Positions 9,105 through 18,285 of a DNA stretch of 64,000 nt are shown in pieces. A program made the position numbers and the translations under genes. Every line of letters starts with the position of its first letter. Position 1 is the first letter of the stretch. The DNA comes from Acidithiobacillus ferridurans. Lineage in GTDB: Bacteria; Pseudomonadota; Gammaproteobacteria; Acidithiobacillales; Acidithiobacillaceae. The stretch is taken from NCBI RefSeq assembly GCF_003966655.1, contig NZ_AP018795.1:1753501-1817500 (forward strand), given 5' to 3'. A model generated the notes under the pieces. The model made no database searches, was not told the origin of the DNA, and worked only from the letters and a program-made list of their open reading frames with translations.

Positions 9105-9262
9105 GGGCTTTCTCCACCAGTGGAGGCAAAACGCGGGCTAGCGCGTCGCCGAATGAACGGCGCGTATTGTAGCATGGCGCTACGGATGGCGTCATGCCGA
9201 ACCGCTTTTGCGTTATACTGGCGCAGTGGGAAGTTGGTTTCCCGGTTACATTGAGGATGGAT

Positions 9263-9646
9263 ATGAACAAGCGATGGCTCCTGCTCGGCATGATGATACT
9301 GTCCCCGCTCTGGCTCAGCGCCTGCAGCACGGAGAGCGGGCCGCTGGCGGCCGTTTATACAGGCCAGAGCATCCACTATTATCCGAGACCGTTTCAGCCT
9401 ACTCTCACCGCCGCCACCCGAGTGTTGGGGCAGATGCATTGCGTCATCCTGGGGACCGGAAGTGCAGGCGGTCCCTCCCGGGGCAGCGTCATCCACGCGC
9501 GTGCCGGGCACACACTGGTGGACGTAACGGTCACGCCCAAAGGGCCGCGGGTTACTGCGGTGACTACCCGTTTCGGACTGCTGGGCAGTGTTCAGGATGA
9601 TCGGCGCTTTCACTTTCTGCTGAAATCGGCGCTGGGCCTGGGGTGA
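9263..9646 (+). CDS. Small predicted lipoprotein
   Basis: 127 residues with a lipoprotein signal: basic start MNKRW, hydrophobic stretch, lipobox LSAC at about 18-21, giving a mature N-terminal cysteine. The mature part contains a glycine-rich segment (GTGSAGGPSRGS) and no known domain that I recognise. ATG 9263 is preceded by GAGGA. Divergent from the methyltransferase gene and 84 bases before miaB. Confidence 0.7.
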   Translation: MNKRWLLLGMMILSPLWLSACSTESGPLAAVYTGQSIHYYPRPFQPTLTAATRVLGQMHCVILGTGSAGGPSRGSVIHARAGHTLVDVTVTPKGPRVTAVTTRFGLLGSVQDDRRFHFLLKSALGLG

Positions 9647-9729
9647 GGGGTGGCCCAGGGCTGCCCCTTGTCAATCCTGCGGGGTGGCCCTATCATCATT
9701 TATAGGCCCTCGCTCCTTCCGGGAATGCA

Positions 9730-11085
9730 TTGCAGAACCTGTATATCAAGACTTACGGCTGTCAGATGAATGAGTATGACTCCGAGCGCATGGCGGATAC
9801 GCTTGCGGTTAGTCATGGCTTGCGTCTGGTGGACGATCCGGTGCTTGCCGATGTGCTCCTGCTCAACACCTGTTCCATCCGTGAAAAAGCCGAAGACAAG
9901 GTCTTTACCCAACTCGGCTTCTGGCGCCCTCTCAAGGAAAGGCGCCCGGAGGTGGTGATCGGTGTAGGGGGTTGCGTGGCCAGCCAGGAGGGAGAGCGAC
10001 TGAGGCGGCGCGCCCCTTACGTGGACCTGGTGTTCGGACCGCAGACGCTGCACCGGTTGCCGGATTTGCTGGATGCCTGTCTGGCCGAGCGCCGTCCGCA
10101 GGTGGATATCGCCTTTCCGATGCTGGAAAAATTTGATCATCTGCCGCAACGACCGGGCCGCGACGGCGCGACTGCCTTTGTCACCATCCAGGAAGGATGC
10201 GACAAATTCTGTACCTTCTGTGTGGTGCCCCATACCCGAGGGCGGGAATACAGCCGCAGCATGCCTGACATCCTGCGTGAAGCGCGTACGCTGGTGGAGC
10301 AGGGGGTGCGCGAGATCACCCTGCTGGGGCAGAATGTCAATGCCTACCGGGGCGCGACAGGACTGGTGGGCGAGGGCGGCCTGGCCGATCTGCTGGAACG
10401 CCTGGCGCGGATTCCCGGTTTGCTGCGCCTGCGTTACACCACGTCCCATCCCGCCAACCTCGACGACGAATTGATCGCTGCGCATGGCAGTATCGGTATT
10501 CTCGCGCCGCATTTACACCTGCCGGTACAGAGCGGATCGGATCGCATCTTGCGGCGGATGCATCGCAAGCATACGGTCGGGCAGTATCTGGACAAGATTG
10601 ACCGTCTGCGTGCCGCCCGTCCGGGTATCCAGATTTCTTCGGATTTCATCGTCGGATTTCCTGGTGAAACCGATGCAGATTTTGCCGCGACCATGGAATT
10701 GATCGATGCGGTGCGCTTCGACCAGTCATTTTCCTTCAAATACAGCCAGCGCCCCAACACCCCGGCACTGAAACTGAAGGACAGCGTGCCAGAGGCGGTC
10801 AAGGAAGATCGCCTAGCGGTGTTGCAGGGACGTATCAATGGCTTGGCGCATGGCTACGCACAAGCTCTGGTGGGCACGCAGCAGGCGGTCCTGATAACGG
10901 GGCCGTCGCGCCGCGATGCGCAGGAACTGACGGGGAAAACCGCCTGCAATCGCGCAGTCAATTTGGCGGGATCCATGGATTGGGTTGGACAAATGCTGGA
11001 TGTCGAAATTACGGCGGCGTTGCCTAACAGTCTGCGTGGGCGCGCGGCGCATGTGGCGCCGACGAGCCAGCGCCTTGCCGTATAG
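9730..11085 (+). CDS. miaB: tRNA-2-methylthio-N6-dimethylallyladenosine synthase
   Basis: 451 residues. N-terminal MTTase domain with three cluster cysteines (YGCQMN, NTCSIR, GGCVAS), radical-SAM motif [15 protein letters not shown] near 155, and a C-terminal TRAM domain. Adds the methylthio group to i6A37 of tRNAs that read UNN codons. The only in-frame start near the family N-terminus is TTG 9730; a TAG at 9703 closes the frame upstream and the ATG at 9725 is out of frame. Followed directly by phoH-ybeY-corC-lnt, the usual order in this group. Confidence 0.95.
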   Translation: MQNLYIKTYGCQMNEYDSERMADTLAVSHGLRLVDDPVLADVLLLNTCSIREKAEDKVFTQLGFWRPLKERRPEVVIGVGGCVASQEGERLRRRAPYVDLVFGPQTLHRLPDLLDACLAERRPQVDIAFPMLEKFDHLPQRPGRDGATAFVTIQEGCDKFCTFCVVPHTRGREYSRSMPDILREARTLVEQGVREITLLGQNVNAYRGATGLVGEGGLADLLERLARIPGLLRLRYTTSHPANLDDELIAAHGSIGILAPHLHLPVQSGSDRILRRMHRKHTVGQYLDKIDRLRAARPGIQISSDFIVGFPGETDADFAATMELIDAVRFDQSFSFKYSQRPNTPALKLKDSVPEAVKEDRLAVLQGRINGLAHGYAQALVGTQQAVLITGPSRRDAQELTGKTACNRAVNLAGSMDWVGQMLDVEITAALPNSLRGRAAHVAPTSQRLAV

Positions 11086-11089
11086 TCCC

Positions 11090-12073
11090 ATGGAGCCTCC
11101 GGGTAAGACGCCGAGTATCAGCCACAGCGATTTCACCGCTGAACACGCCAGCGCCGCCATGCTGTCCGAACTCTCCGGCGAACTGGACAGTCACATCAAG
11201 CAGATCGAATCCCGTCTCGGGGTGGTGATACTCCCCCGCGGGACGCGCTTCCATATCACCGGTCCGGCTGCTTCGGTGCAGGCGGCGCAGGATGTACTCT
11301 CCCACTTGTATGCCCAGGTGCGCCAGGGTCGTTCCCTGTCCGGTCATTGGGTGCACCACAGCATCCAGAATGTACAACTGGAGGCGGAAACCGGCGCTGC
11401 GGCGGTGGAGTCTGCGGGCGTACAGACCCTGAAGGGGGTGATCCGCGGTCGCGGGCAACGGCAGCGCCATTATCTGGAGTCCATCCGCCATAATGACCTT
11501 ACCTTCGGTATCGGCCCCGCCGGTACCGGCAAGACCTATCTGGCCGTTGCGGCGGCGGTGGAGCAGATGGACAGCAATCAGGTGCGACGTCTGGTGTTGG
11601 TCCGGCCTGCCGTGGAAGCGGGGGAGCGTCTGGGTTTTCTGCCCGGGTCCCTGAGTGAGAAGGTCGACCCTTACCTCCGCCCGCTTTATGATGCGCTTCA
11701 CGAAATGCTGGGTTATGAGAAAGTCGCCAAGCTGATGGAGCGGCAGGTAATCGAAGTGGCGCCTCTTGCCTACATGCGCGGGCGCACTCTCAACGATGCC
11801 TTCATCATTTTGGATGAGGCGCAGAACACCACCCCGGAACAGATGAAAATGTTCCTGACCAGGATGGGTTTTGGTGCCAAAGTCGTGGTGACCGGCGACG
11901 TGACCCAGGTGGATCTGCCCCGCGGACAGCTTTCCGGGTTGGTACAGGCCATGGATGTGCTGGGGAATATGCCGGGGATCGATATGGTGTTTTTTGAAAG
12001 TGCCGATGTGGTGCGTCACCCGCTGGTGGCACGGATCGTGGAAGCCTACGATCGATTCGGAGAGAAGCCGTGA
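11090..12073 (+). CDS. PhoH-like ATPase (YbeZ)
   Basis: 327 residues: an N-terminal KH-like segment (about 30-75), then the PhoH ATPase domain with GPAGTGKTYLA, LVRPAVEAGERLGFLPG, DAFIILDEAQNTTPEQMKMFLTRMG split around Walker B, and VVTGDVTQVDLP. YbeZ acts with the endonuclease YbeY in RNA handling. ATG 11090 lies 4 bases after the miaB stop; the 3' end overlaps ybeY by 4 bases (GTGA). Same operon. Confidence 0.92.
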   Translation: MEPPGKTPSISHSDFTAEHASAAMLSELSGELDSHIKQIESRLGVVILPRGTRFHITGPAASVQAAQDVLSHLYAQVRQGRSLSGHWVHHSIQNVQLEAETGAAAVESAGVQTLKGVIRGRGQRQRHYLESIRHNDLTFGIGPAGTGKTYLAVAAAVEQMDSNQVRRLVLVRPAVEAGERLGFLPGSLSEKVDPYLRPLYDALHEMLGYEKVAKLMERQVIEVAPLAYMRGRTLNDAFIILDEAQNTTPEQMKMFLTRMGFGAKVVVTGDVTQVDLPRGQLSGLVQAMDVLGNMPGIDMVFFESADVVRHPLVARIVEAYDRFGEKP

Positions 12074-12567
12074 GCCGCCTATATCTGCGCATGGCCGTGG
12101 ATGATGTGGTCGCGGCCATGCCGCTGCCGCCCCGTGGTGAGGCGCGCCGGTCGATTCTGCAGGCGCTCTCCGCCCCTTCAGCGCGGGTATCCGCAGATGA
12201 CCGGATACGCGAGTTGTCCCTGACATTTGTAGGGGACGCGGAAATGGCGGCCTTGAACGAGGGGTACCGGCACAAGGCCGTGCCGACCAACTGCCTGTCC
12301 TTTCCGCAGGATGCGCTGCCGGTGTTATTCCGCCGAGACCTGCTGGGGGATATCGTCATTGCCCCGGCGGTGGTTGGGCGCGAAGCTGCGGCACAGGGTA
12401 AGAGTCTGCGCGACCACTATCGTCATTTGCTTATTCACAGCACCCTCCACCTCCTCGGCTACGACCATGAACTGGCCGCCGACGCGCAGGAGATGGAGGC
12501 GCTGGAAACCAGGTTGCTGGCTGAAATGGGTGTGGCCGACCCTTACCTGAACCAAATGCATGAGTGA
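12070..12567 (+). CDS. ybeY: Endoribonuclease YbeY
   Basis: 165 residues. The metal-binding motif HSTLHLLGYDHE (three histidines) near residue 122-133 is diagnostic for this single-strand RNase used in 16S rRNA 3' maturation and ribosome quality control. GTG start overlapping the phoH stop. 'NCLSFP' and 'LGDIVIA' are further family landmarks. Overlaps corC by 8 bases. Confidence 0.93.
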   Translation: MSRLYLRMAVDDVVAAMPLPPRGEARRSILQALSAPSARVSADDRIRELSLTFVGDAEMAALNEGYRHKAVPTNCLSFPQDALPVLFRRDLLGDIVIAPAVVGREAAAQGKSLRDHYRHLLIHSTLHLLGYDHELAADAQEMEALETRLLAEMGVADPYLNQMHE

Positions 12568-13435
12568 AGATCGCAGTAGCCAGGAACGGCCGCGGGGCTG
12601 GTGGGAACGTTTTACTCAGTCTTTGCGTGGCAATGTGGAGGACCAGGATGCCCTCTTGGATCTGATCCGTGAGGCGGGCGAGCGGCAGATCATCGACGCC
12701 GAAGCGGCACGGATGGTGGATGGCATCTTCCGCATGGGCGAACTCACGGTGCGGGATGTGATGATCCCCCGTGCGCAGATGGAGGTGATCGAACTGGACA
12801 TGCAGCTGGCCGAGATTGTCGCCCGGGTGTCGGAGGTGGGGCACTCGCGCTTTCCGGTGGTGGGGCATGACCGTGATGATGTGCGCGGCATTCTCCTGGC
12901 CAAGGACCTTTTACGAGGATGTCGTGAAAATGTGCCAGCGCTGCGGCTGACTGATCTGCTTCGCCCGGCGACCTTCATTCCCGAGAGCAAGCACCTGGAT
13001 CATCTGCTCTACGAGTTCCGTACGGGCCGACATCACATGGCCGTGGTCGTGGATGAATATGGTGGCGTTGCCGGTCTGATCACTATCGAGGACGTGCTGG
13101 AAATCATCGTCGGTGAAATCGAGGATGAATACGATATTGACGAAGACGTGATGATTGCACCGCGCGAAGATGGTGACTTTCTGGTGAATGCCCTGATTCC
13201 TCTGGAAGAGTTTAATGCACACTTTATGACACACCTGGAGGATGGACACGCCGACACGCTGGGTGGATGGGTGGCGGCAGTTCTGGGGCATGTACCGCGC
13301 ACGGGCGAAGTCGTGGAGGAGGGGGATTTACGGCTGGAAGTACTGCGGGCGGATCGTAAACGAGTGCAGATTTTGCGGGTCACGCCGCCGCGCGGCGCCC
13401 CCCTTCCGGCAACTACGTCTCAGGGTACTACATGA
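12560..13435 (+). CDS. corC: CorC/YbeX-type CBS-domain protein
   Basis: 291 residues, soluble: 'VRDVMIPRAQMEVIE' begins a CBS pair (about 68-190, with GVAGLITIEDVLEIIVGEIEDE), followed by a C-terminal CorC_HlyC domain (about 205-280). The family is linked to magnesium/cobalt efflux and, in the ybeY operon, to ribosome and envelope functions. Starts inside ybeY (8-base overlap) and is followed by lnt, as in E. coli. Confidence 0.9.
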   Translation: MSEDRSSQERPRGWWERFTQSLRGNVEDQDALLDLIREAGERQIIDAEAARMVDGIFRMGELTVRDVMIPRAQMEVIELDMQLAEIVARVSEVGHSRFPVVGHDRDDVRGILLAKDLLRGCRENVPALRLTDLLRPATFIPESKHLDHLLYEFRTGRHHMAVVVDEYGGVAGLITIEDVLEIIVGEIEDEYDIDEDVMIAPREDGDFLVNALIPLEEFNAHFMTHLEDGHADTLGGWVAAVLGHVPRTGEVVEEGDLRLEVLRADRKRVQILRVTPPRGAPLPATTSQGTT

Positions 13436-13445
13436 AGGTGGTACG

Positions 13446-14951
13446 TTGAAAAAACCGTCCTTTCCTCTGCGGCTTCTGGCCGCATTCATTTTGGGTGCAG
13501 CCTGGCCTTTGGCCTTTGCGCCCTTCGCCTGGTGGCCGCTGGCTATAGCCCTGCTTTTTGGCTTGTTCTGGCTGGCGACCACGGAGGAGCGCCCGCAGCG
13601 TCTGGCGGCTCTGGGCGCGGGTTTCGGTTTTGCTGCTTTTGCCGCGGGAACGAGCTGGATCGCCATTACCCTACATAATTTCGCCAACATGGATTGGGCA
13701 CTGGCAGGCACGGCCGTCGCCTTGCTGGCGGCTTTTTGCGCCGTCTACACGGCGTTGGCCTTATGGCTGGCGGGCCGCTTTTTTGTCGGGAATGGCCGGT
13801 TGCTGGCCCTGCCGGTGTTGTGGATTTTAGTGGAATGGGCGCGGGCACGTCTCTTTACGGGCTTCCCCTGGCTGGCGACGGGATATACCCAGACCCACTC
13901 CTTCCTCGGTGGCTTTGCGCCCTGGCTGGGGCAATACGGAGTGGGGCTGGCGACGGCCGGGGTGGCGGCCCTTCTGGTCTATATGCTGCAACGGCGGCAG
14001 TCCCGCCCGGTGCTGTTGGGCGGCGTCGTATCGCTCCTGGTGATTTCCGGGGTAGCCATGGCGGCAGCGTCCGTGTCCTTCACCCATCCTATAGGCAAGC
14101 CGCTGCGGGTAAGTCTGCTGCAGGGTAATATCGCCATCACGGAGAAGTGGAATGCTGCCAAAGTCAGTGCCATCTTGCATCATTACGTAAGCATGATTTT
14201 GCAGACGCCGCCCGATACCCGGCTGGTCGTCCTACCGGAGACTGCCTTCCCTCTTTTCCAGACCGAAATACCAAGCCTGATCGAACAGTTGCAGAAATGG
14301 TCAGCGACGCACCACAAAATCCTGCTCATCGGTATCCCCGAAAACGTCGGCCGTAAATATTACAACGCGGCCATGGAAATTGACGGGAACGCACCGCTGC
14401 GCTGGTATCGGAAAGAGCATCTGGTGCCCTTCGGAGAATATATTCCGATGCCCGTTTTACTCGGGCCTCTGGTACATCATTTTTTGCCGGGGCTGGGCAG
14501 CTTCTCTTTTGGGGATGGGCCTTACGCCCTGCCCGTAGACGGGCAGAAAACCGGTATGACCATCTGTTACGAAGAGTCCTTCTCCCGGGACGTGCGCAAG
14601 GGTGTCAGGGAGGGGGCCACCGTTCTTTTGAATATCAGTGATTATGCATGGTACGGGCACAGCATCGCGGCCGCGCAAAGCCTGCAAATGGCGGCCATGC
14701 AGTCCCGGCAGGAGCAGAAACCCGATGTTCGCGCGACCAATACGGGCATCACCGCCCTGATCTCGCCCCATGGGCGGGTAATTTCGCAATTGCCCCAGTT
14801 TGTGGAAGGCACCCTGAATGGGGCCATCCAGCCGATGACAGGAGAAACACCCTTCGGGCGCTGGGGCAGTCTCCCCTATCTGCTATTGAGTTCAGTCCTT
14901 CTGCTGCTGGCCCTTGTCCTCAGTCGCCGGCAATCATCATCTCCTCAATGA
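13446..14951 (+). CDS. lnt: Apolipoprotein N-acyltransferase
   Basis: 501 residues: about six N-terminal membrane helices, then a periplasmic nitrilase domain with the catalytic triad visible as VLPETAFPLF (Glu), YRKEHLVPFGEY (Lys) and TICYEESF (Cys), and a final membrane helix. Transfers the third acyl chain to lipoproteins. Start TTG 13446 is preceded by AAGGTGG at 4 bases and follows the corC stop closely; upstream readings only extend into corC. Ends convergently with pmbA, overlapping by 32 bases. Confidence 0.93.
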   Translation: MKKPSFPLRLLAAFILGAAWPLAFAPFAWWPLAIALLFGLFWLATTEERPQRLAALGAGFGFAAFAAGTSWIAITLHNFANMDWALAGTAVALLAAFCAVYTALALWLAGRFFVGNGRLLALPVLWILVEWARARLFTGFPWLATGYTQTHSFLGGFAPWLGQYGVGLATAGVAALLVYMLQRRQSRPVLLGGVVSLLVISGVAMAAASVSFTHPIGKPLRVSLLQGNIAITEKWNAAKVSAILHHYVSMILQTPPDTRLVVLPETAFPLFQTEIPSLIEQLQKWSATHHKILLIGIPENVGRKYYNAAMEIDGNAPLRWYRKEHLVPFGEYIPMPVLLGPLVHHFLPGLGSFSFGDGPYALPVDGQKTGMTICYEESFSRDVRKGVREGATVLLNISDYAWYGHSIAAAQSLQMAAMQSRQEQKPDVRATNTGITALISPHGRVISQLPQFVEGTLNGAIQPMTGETPFGRWGSLPYLLLSSVLLLLALVLSRRQSSSPQ

Positions 14952-16266
14952 GGATGGAGGGGCAGCCGGTGTTGCCGTGAACGAGCAGGTCATTGCCCAC
15001 CGCGCGCACGCCCTGGAACATGCCCTGCAAGGTCCCGGCGATGGTGATCTCTTCGACGGGATACTGGATCTCCCCATGCTCCACCCAGAAGCCGGCAGCG
15101 CCCCGGGAGTAATCACCGGTCACCATGTTGATGCCGAAGCCGATGAGCTCGGTAACCAGCAGGCCGCGCCCCATCTGGTGGAGCAGTTCACCGAGAGATG
15201 CCTTGCCCGGCTGCAAGGTGAGGTTGTGGGCACCGCCCGCGTTGCCCGTGGTCTTCATGTTTAATTTGCGGGCACTGTAACTGTCGAGGATGTAGCCTTC
15301 CAGTACGCCTCCGGAGACGATGTCGCGGTTGTGGGTGGCGACCCCTTCGCCGTCGAAACTACAGCTACCCAACCCACGGCGCCGTAAGGGTTCTTCATAA
15401 ACGCGGACGTGTTCCGGGAAGAGTTGCTTACCAAGGCTGTCCACCAGAAAGGAACTTTTGCGATACAGGCTGCCGCCGCTGATGGCGCTGGCGAGGTGGC
15501 CGATAAGGCTGGACGCGACCTGGTTTTCAAAGAGCACCGGGGCCTTGGTGGTGACTACCTTGCGGGCGTCCAGGCGGCGCAGAGCGCGCTGCGCGGCGGT
15601 CCTGCCGATGGTTTCCGGAGTCGCCAGCGCATCGGCGGCACGGGCCACGTCATACCAGTAGTCCCGTTGCATGCCGCCGTTGCGGTCTTCCGCAATCACC
15701 GAGCAGGACAGGCTGTGTCGCGATGCGCGGCTGCTGCCCATGAAACCCAGGCTGTTGCCATAGACCGACGTGCCCTCGCTGGTGCCGAGGCTGCCGCCTT
15801 CGGAGTTGTGAATGCGCGGGTCGCTGTCACGGGCGGCCGCTTCGCAACGACGCGCCAGATCAGCGGCGCTGTCTGCATCTATGGACCAGGGATGATAGAG
15901 GTCCAGATCCGGGAAGGTTTTGGCGAAAAGTTCGGGATCGGCAAGCCCGGCAAACGGGTCTGCCGCCGTATGCCGGGCAATGGTGAGCGCCGCTGAAACG
16001 GTTTCTGACAAGGCCTTGCGGGAAAAGTCCGAGGTCGAGGCGCTGCCTTTGGACTGACCGAGATAGACCGTGACTCCCAGCCCCTTATCCTGGTGGTATT
16101 CGATGGATTCCACTTCCCCGAGGCGCACGGTTACCGACAAGCCCTTGCCGGTGCTGGCGGAAGCCTCCGCCGCACTGGCGCCCTGTTCGCGGGCGAGGTG
16201 AAGCATGTCATCAACGAGTTGGGTCAGGACGCTGGTATCCAGCGTCGAATGGGGGGCTTGGCTCAT
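14920..16266 (-). CDS. pmbA: Metalloprotease PmbA/TldE
   Basis: 448 residues of the TldD/PmbA family: N-terminal 'GASAAEASAS.GKGLSVTVR.GE.E..E...DKGLGVTVY' and a C-terminal GNAGGAHNL...GLLVTELIG.G.N.VTGDYSRGAAGFWVE pattern. With TldD it acts as a peptidase on small peptides. The HExxxH metal motif of TldD is absent, as expected for PmbA. ATG 16266 is preferred; a TTG five codons upstream is possible. A strong hairpin lies 42 bases upstream. Confidence 0.92.
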   Translation of the reverse strand: MSQAPHSTLDTSVLTQLVDDMLHLAREQGASAAEASASTGKGLSVTVRLGEVESIEYHQDKGLGVTVYLGQSKGSASTSDFSRKALSETVSAALTIARHTAADPFAGLADPELFAKTFPDLDLYHPWSIDADSAADLARRCEAAARDSDPRIHNSEGGSLGTSEGTSVYGNSLGFMGSSRASRHSLSCSVIAEDRNGGMQRDYWYDVARAADALATPETIGRTAAQRALRRLDARKVVTTKAPVLFENQVASSLIGHLASAISGGSLYRKSSFLVDSLGKQLFPEHVRVYEEPLRRRGLGSCSFDGEGVATHNRDIVSGGVLEGYILDSYSARKLNMKTTGNAGGAHNLTLQPGKASLGELLHQMGRGLLVTELIGFGINMVTGDYSRGAAGFWVEHGEIQYPVEEITIAGTLQGMFQGVRAVGNDLLVHGNTGCPSILIEEMMIAGD

Positions 16267-16307
16267 GGGGGGCTTTTCCAAAAGTGATGAAACAATGCGG
16301 TCATCTT

Positions 16308-16342
16308 ACCTCCAAGCTTCGGGGCAGGGGAAGCTTGGAGGT
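16308..16342. repeat. 13-bp perfect inverted repeat upstream of pmbA
   Basis: ACCTCCAAGCTTC and GAAGCTTGGAGGT flank a 9-base G-rich loop. It lies in the divergent gap between pmbA and the metal transporter operon. No T-run follows on either strand, so it is not a normal intrinsic terminator; it may be an mRNA 5' hairpin or a protein site. Confidence 0.6.
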
Positions 16343-16436
16343 GGGAACACGGTGCCGCCGGGAAGCAGGTACCGGCTCCATCCCGGAATCACACGTCGAA
16401 CCAGAAGATTGACATTGAATCCCTATTTCCATACTG

Positions 16437-16451
16437 TGCAACACAGTTGCA
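16437..16451. promoter_or_regulatory. Palindrome TGCAAC-N3-GTTGCA, possible operator of the metal transporter operon
   Basis: A perfect 6-3-6 inverted repeat 60 bases before the solute-binding protein gene. Metal-uptake operons are usually repressed through such dyads (Zur, MntR types), but this sequence does not match the Zur consensus I know. Assignment is inference from position. Confidence 0.3.
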
Positions 16452-16510
16452 TGAAAAGTTGTGCGGCCCTCTGCCGCAGGCTTTGGCAGCCGTTTCCGAG
16501 GATTTGAAAA

Positions 16511-17443
16511 ATGACCGACCTGGGCTTTCGGAATGCATGTGTCCATCCGCTGTCTGCCTTGCTGACGCTGATCGCCCTGTGCGCTGGGCTGGGCATGGGG
16601 CAGGTGGCTGCCGCAGCGACCATTCATGCGGTCGGGGTGGAAAATCAATATGCCAATGTAATCAGCCAGATCGGCGGTGAATATGTATCGGTCACTGCGA
16701 TCCAGAGCAACCCCGGCACAGATCCGCACGCCTTCGAAGCCAGTCCTGCGGTGGCCCGGGAGCTTGCCGCGGCGCAGCTCGTGGTGCGGAACGGGGTCGG
16801 CTATGACGGTTGGGTCCGGAAAATTTTGCGGGCAAACCAGAACGTACAGCGCCGGGTGATTGTCGTCCAGGATCTGCTTCATCTGCCGGAAAACACCCCA
16901 AACCCCCATCTCTGGTACAAGCCGGAAACCATGCCTGCGGTGGCGCAGGCTGTGGCGGCAAGCCTGACCGAGCTGGATCCGGCCCACGCCGCTACCTTCG
17001 CGGCCAATGTGCGCAGGTTCGATGCCTCTCTGAAACCGTGGTACCAGGCCATCGCGAGCTTCAAGACCCGCTTTGGCGGCACGCCGGTGGCAGTGACGGA
17101 GCCCGTCGCCGATTATTTGCTGGAAGCCGCTGGTTGCGACATCAAAACGCCGTGGAAACTGCAGGCCGCCATCATGAACGGTACGGACCCGGCACCGCAG
17201 GACGTGAGCGCCCAGAACCAGCTCCTGCAGCGGCATCAGGTCAGAGTCTTTGTGTATAACCAGCAGGTGACAAATTCACTGACGGCTTCTTTCCTGAGTC
17301 GGGCGCAGGCGGCGAAGATCCCCGTGGTTGGTGTCTATGAAACCATGCCGGCGGGTTACCGCTATCAGTCTTGGATGCTGGCGGAGGTAAATGCGCTGCG
17401 TAATGCGGTGGAGCATGGCACTTCGACGACCGTGCTGAAGTAA
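16511..17443 (+). CDS. Zinc/manganese ABC transporter, periplasmic metal-binding protein (ZnuA/TroA family)
   Basis: 310 residues with a signal peptide (hydrophobic LLTLIALCAGLGMG, cleavage near AAAA-T). Cluster A-I solute-binding features: GGEYVSVTAIQSNPGTDPHAFE (metal-binding His), VVRNGVGYDGW, NPHLWYKPE (second His) and TEPVADYLL, where many family members have a His-containing segment, so the third and fourth ligands may differ. No His-rich loop is present, which leaves zinc versus manganese open. First gene of a four-gene operon. Confidence 0.85.
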   Translation: MTDLGFRNACVHPLSALLTLIALCAGLGMGQVAAAATIHAVGVENQYANVISQIGGEYVSVTAIQSNPGTDPHAFEASPAVARELAAAQLVVRNGVGYDGWVRKILRANQNVQRRVIVVQDLLHLPENTPNPHLWYKPETMPAVAQAVAASLTELDPAHAATFAANVRRFDASLKPWYQAIASFKTRFGGTPVAVTEPVADYLLEAAGCDIKTPWKLQAAIMNGTDPAPQDVSAQNQLLQRHQVRVFVYNQQVTNSLTASFLSRAQAAKIPVVGVYETMPAGYRYQSWMLAEVNALRNAVEHGTSTTVLK

Positions 17444-17456
17444 TCCGGCATGGGAA

Positions 17457-18281
17457 ATGTCTGATCCGATACTGGCAGTCACCCATCTCTCCGTGGACCT
17501 GGGCGGCCGCAGCATTTTGCGGGATGTCAGTTTTGACCTCTATCCGGGGCAGCTCTGTGCTCTGATCGGTGAGAATGGTGCGGGCAAAACGACCCTTTTG
17601 CGCAGTCTGTTAGGTCTGACGCCGACCCGTGCGGGGCAGGCCTTGATGGATGGCGCGCCCGCTGGTCAGCGCCGTGCTCTGGTCGGCTATGTGCCTCAGA
17701 AAATCGCTTTTGATGCGGATATCCCCCTGCGGACCAGAGATCTGGTGCAGTTGGGGCTGGATGGCCAGCGCCTGGGTCTGCCGCTGTTTTCCGGTCGTAA
17801 AAAAGCCTTGGTAGATCATGCGTTGCATGCGGTAGGGGCAGATGCCTTTGCGGATCAGCGGGTTGGAGAGCTCTCCGGTGGCCAGCAACAGCGGGCGGTT
17901 ATCGCCCATGCCTTGGTGCGTCAGCCGCGTCTGCTCATTCTCGATGAGCCTTTGGCTAATCTGGATTTCGGCAGCGCCAACGCGCTGGTGGCGTTGCTTG
18001 GCAGATTGACGCGTAGCCGACAGATTGCTGTACTGGTGACTGCTCATGATATGAACCCACTCTTACCTGTCATGGACCGCCTGGTCTATCTGGTGGGTGG
18101 ACGGGCCGCCACTGGCAGTGTGGAGGAGGTGGTGCAGCCTGAGGTGTTGAGTAAACTCTATGGTTACCCGGTAACGGTATTGCGGCATGGGCGGCGGATA
18201 CTCGTACTACCCGATGTCGCTGCTGAAGATGCCGAGGCGGGCACGGCAGCGTCTGTAGCGCATCCGGAAAAGGCGGATTAA
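17457..18281 (+). CDS. Zinc/manganese ABC transporter, ATP-binding protein
   Basis: 274 residues: Walker A GENGAGKTTL near 39, Q-loop VPQK, signature LSGGQQQR near 142, Walker B LLILDEPLANLD and H-loop TAHDMN. Sits 13 bases after the binding-protein gene and 4 bases before the first permease; powers metal uptake. Confidence 0.9.
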   Translation: MSDPILAVTHLSVDLGGRSILRDVSFDLYPGQLCALIGENGAGKTTLLRSLLGLTPTRAGQALMDGAPAGQRRALVGYVPQKIAFDADIPLRTRDLVQLGLDGQRLGLPLFSGRKKALVDHALHAVGADAFADQRVGELSGGQQQRAVIAHALVRQPRLLILDEPLANLDFGSANALVALLGRLTRSRQIAVLVTAHDMNPLLPVMDRLVYLVGGRAATGSVEEVVQPEVLSKLYGYPVTVLRHGRRILVLPDVAAEDAEAGTAASVAHPEKAD

Positions 18282-18285
18282 CGCC

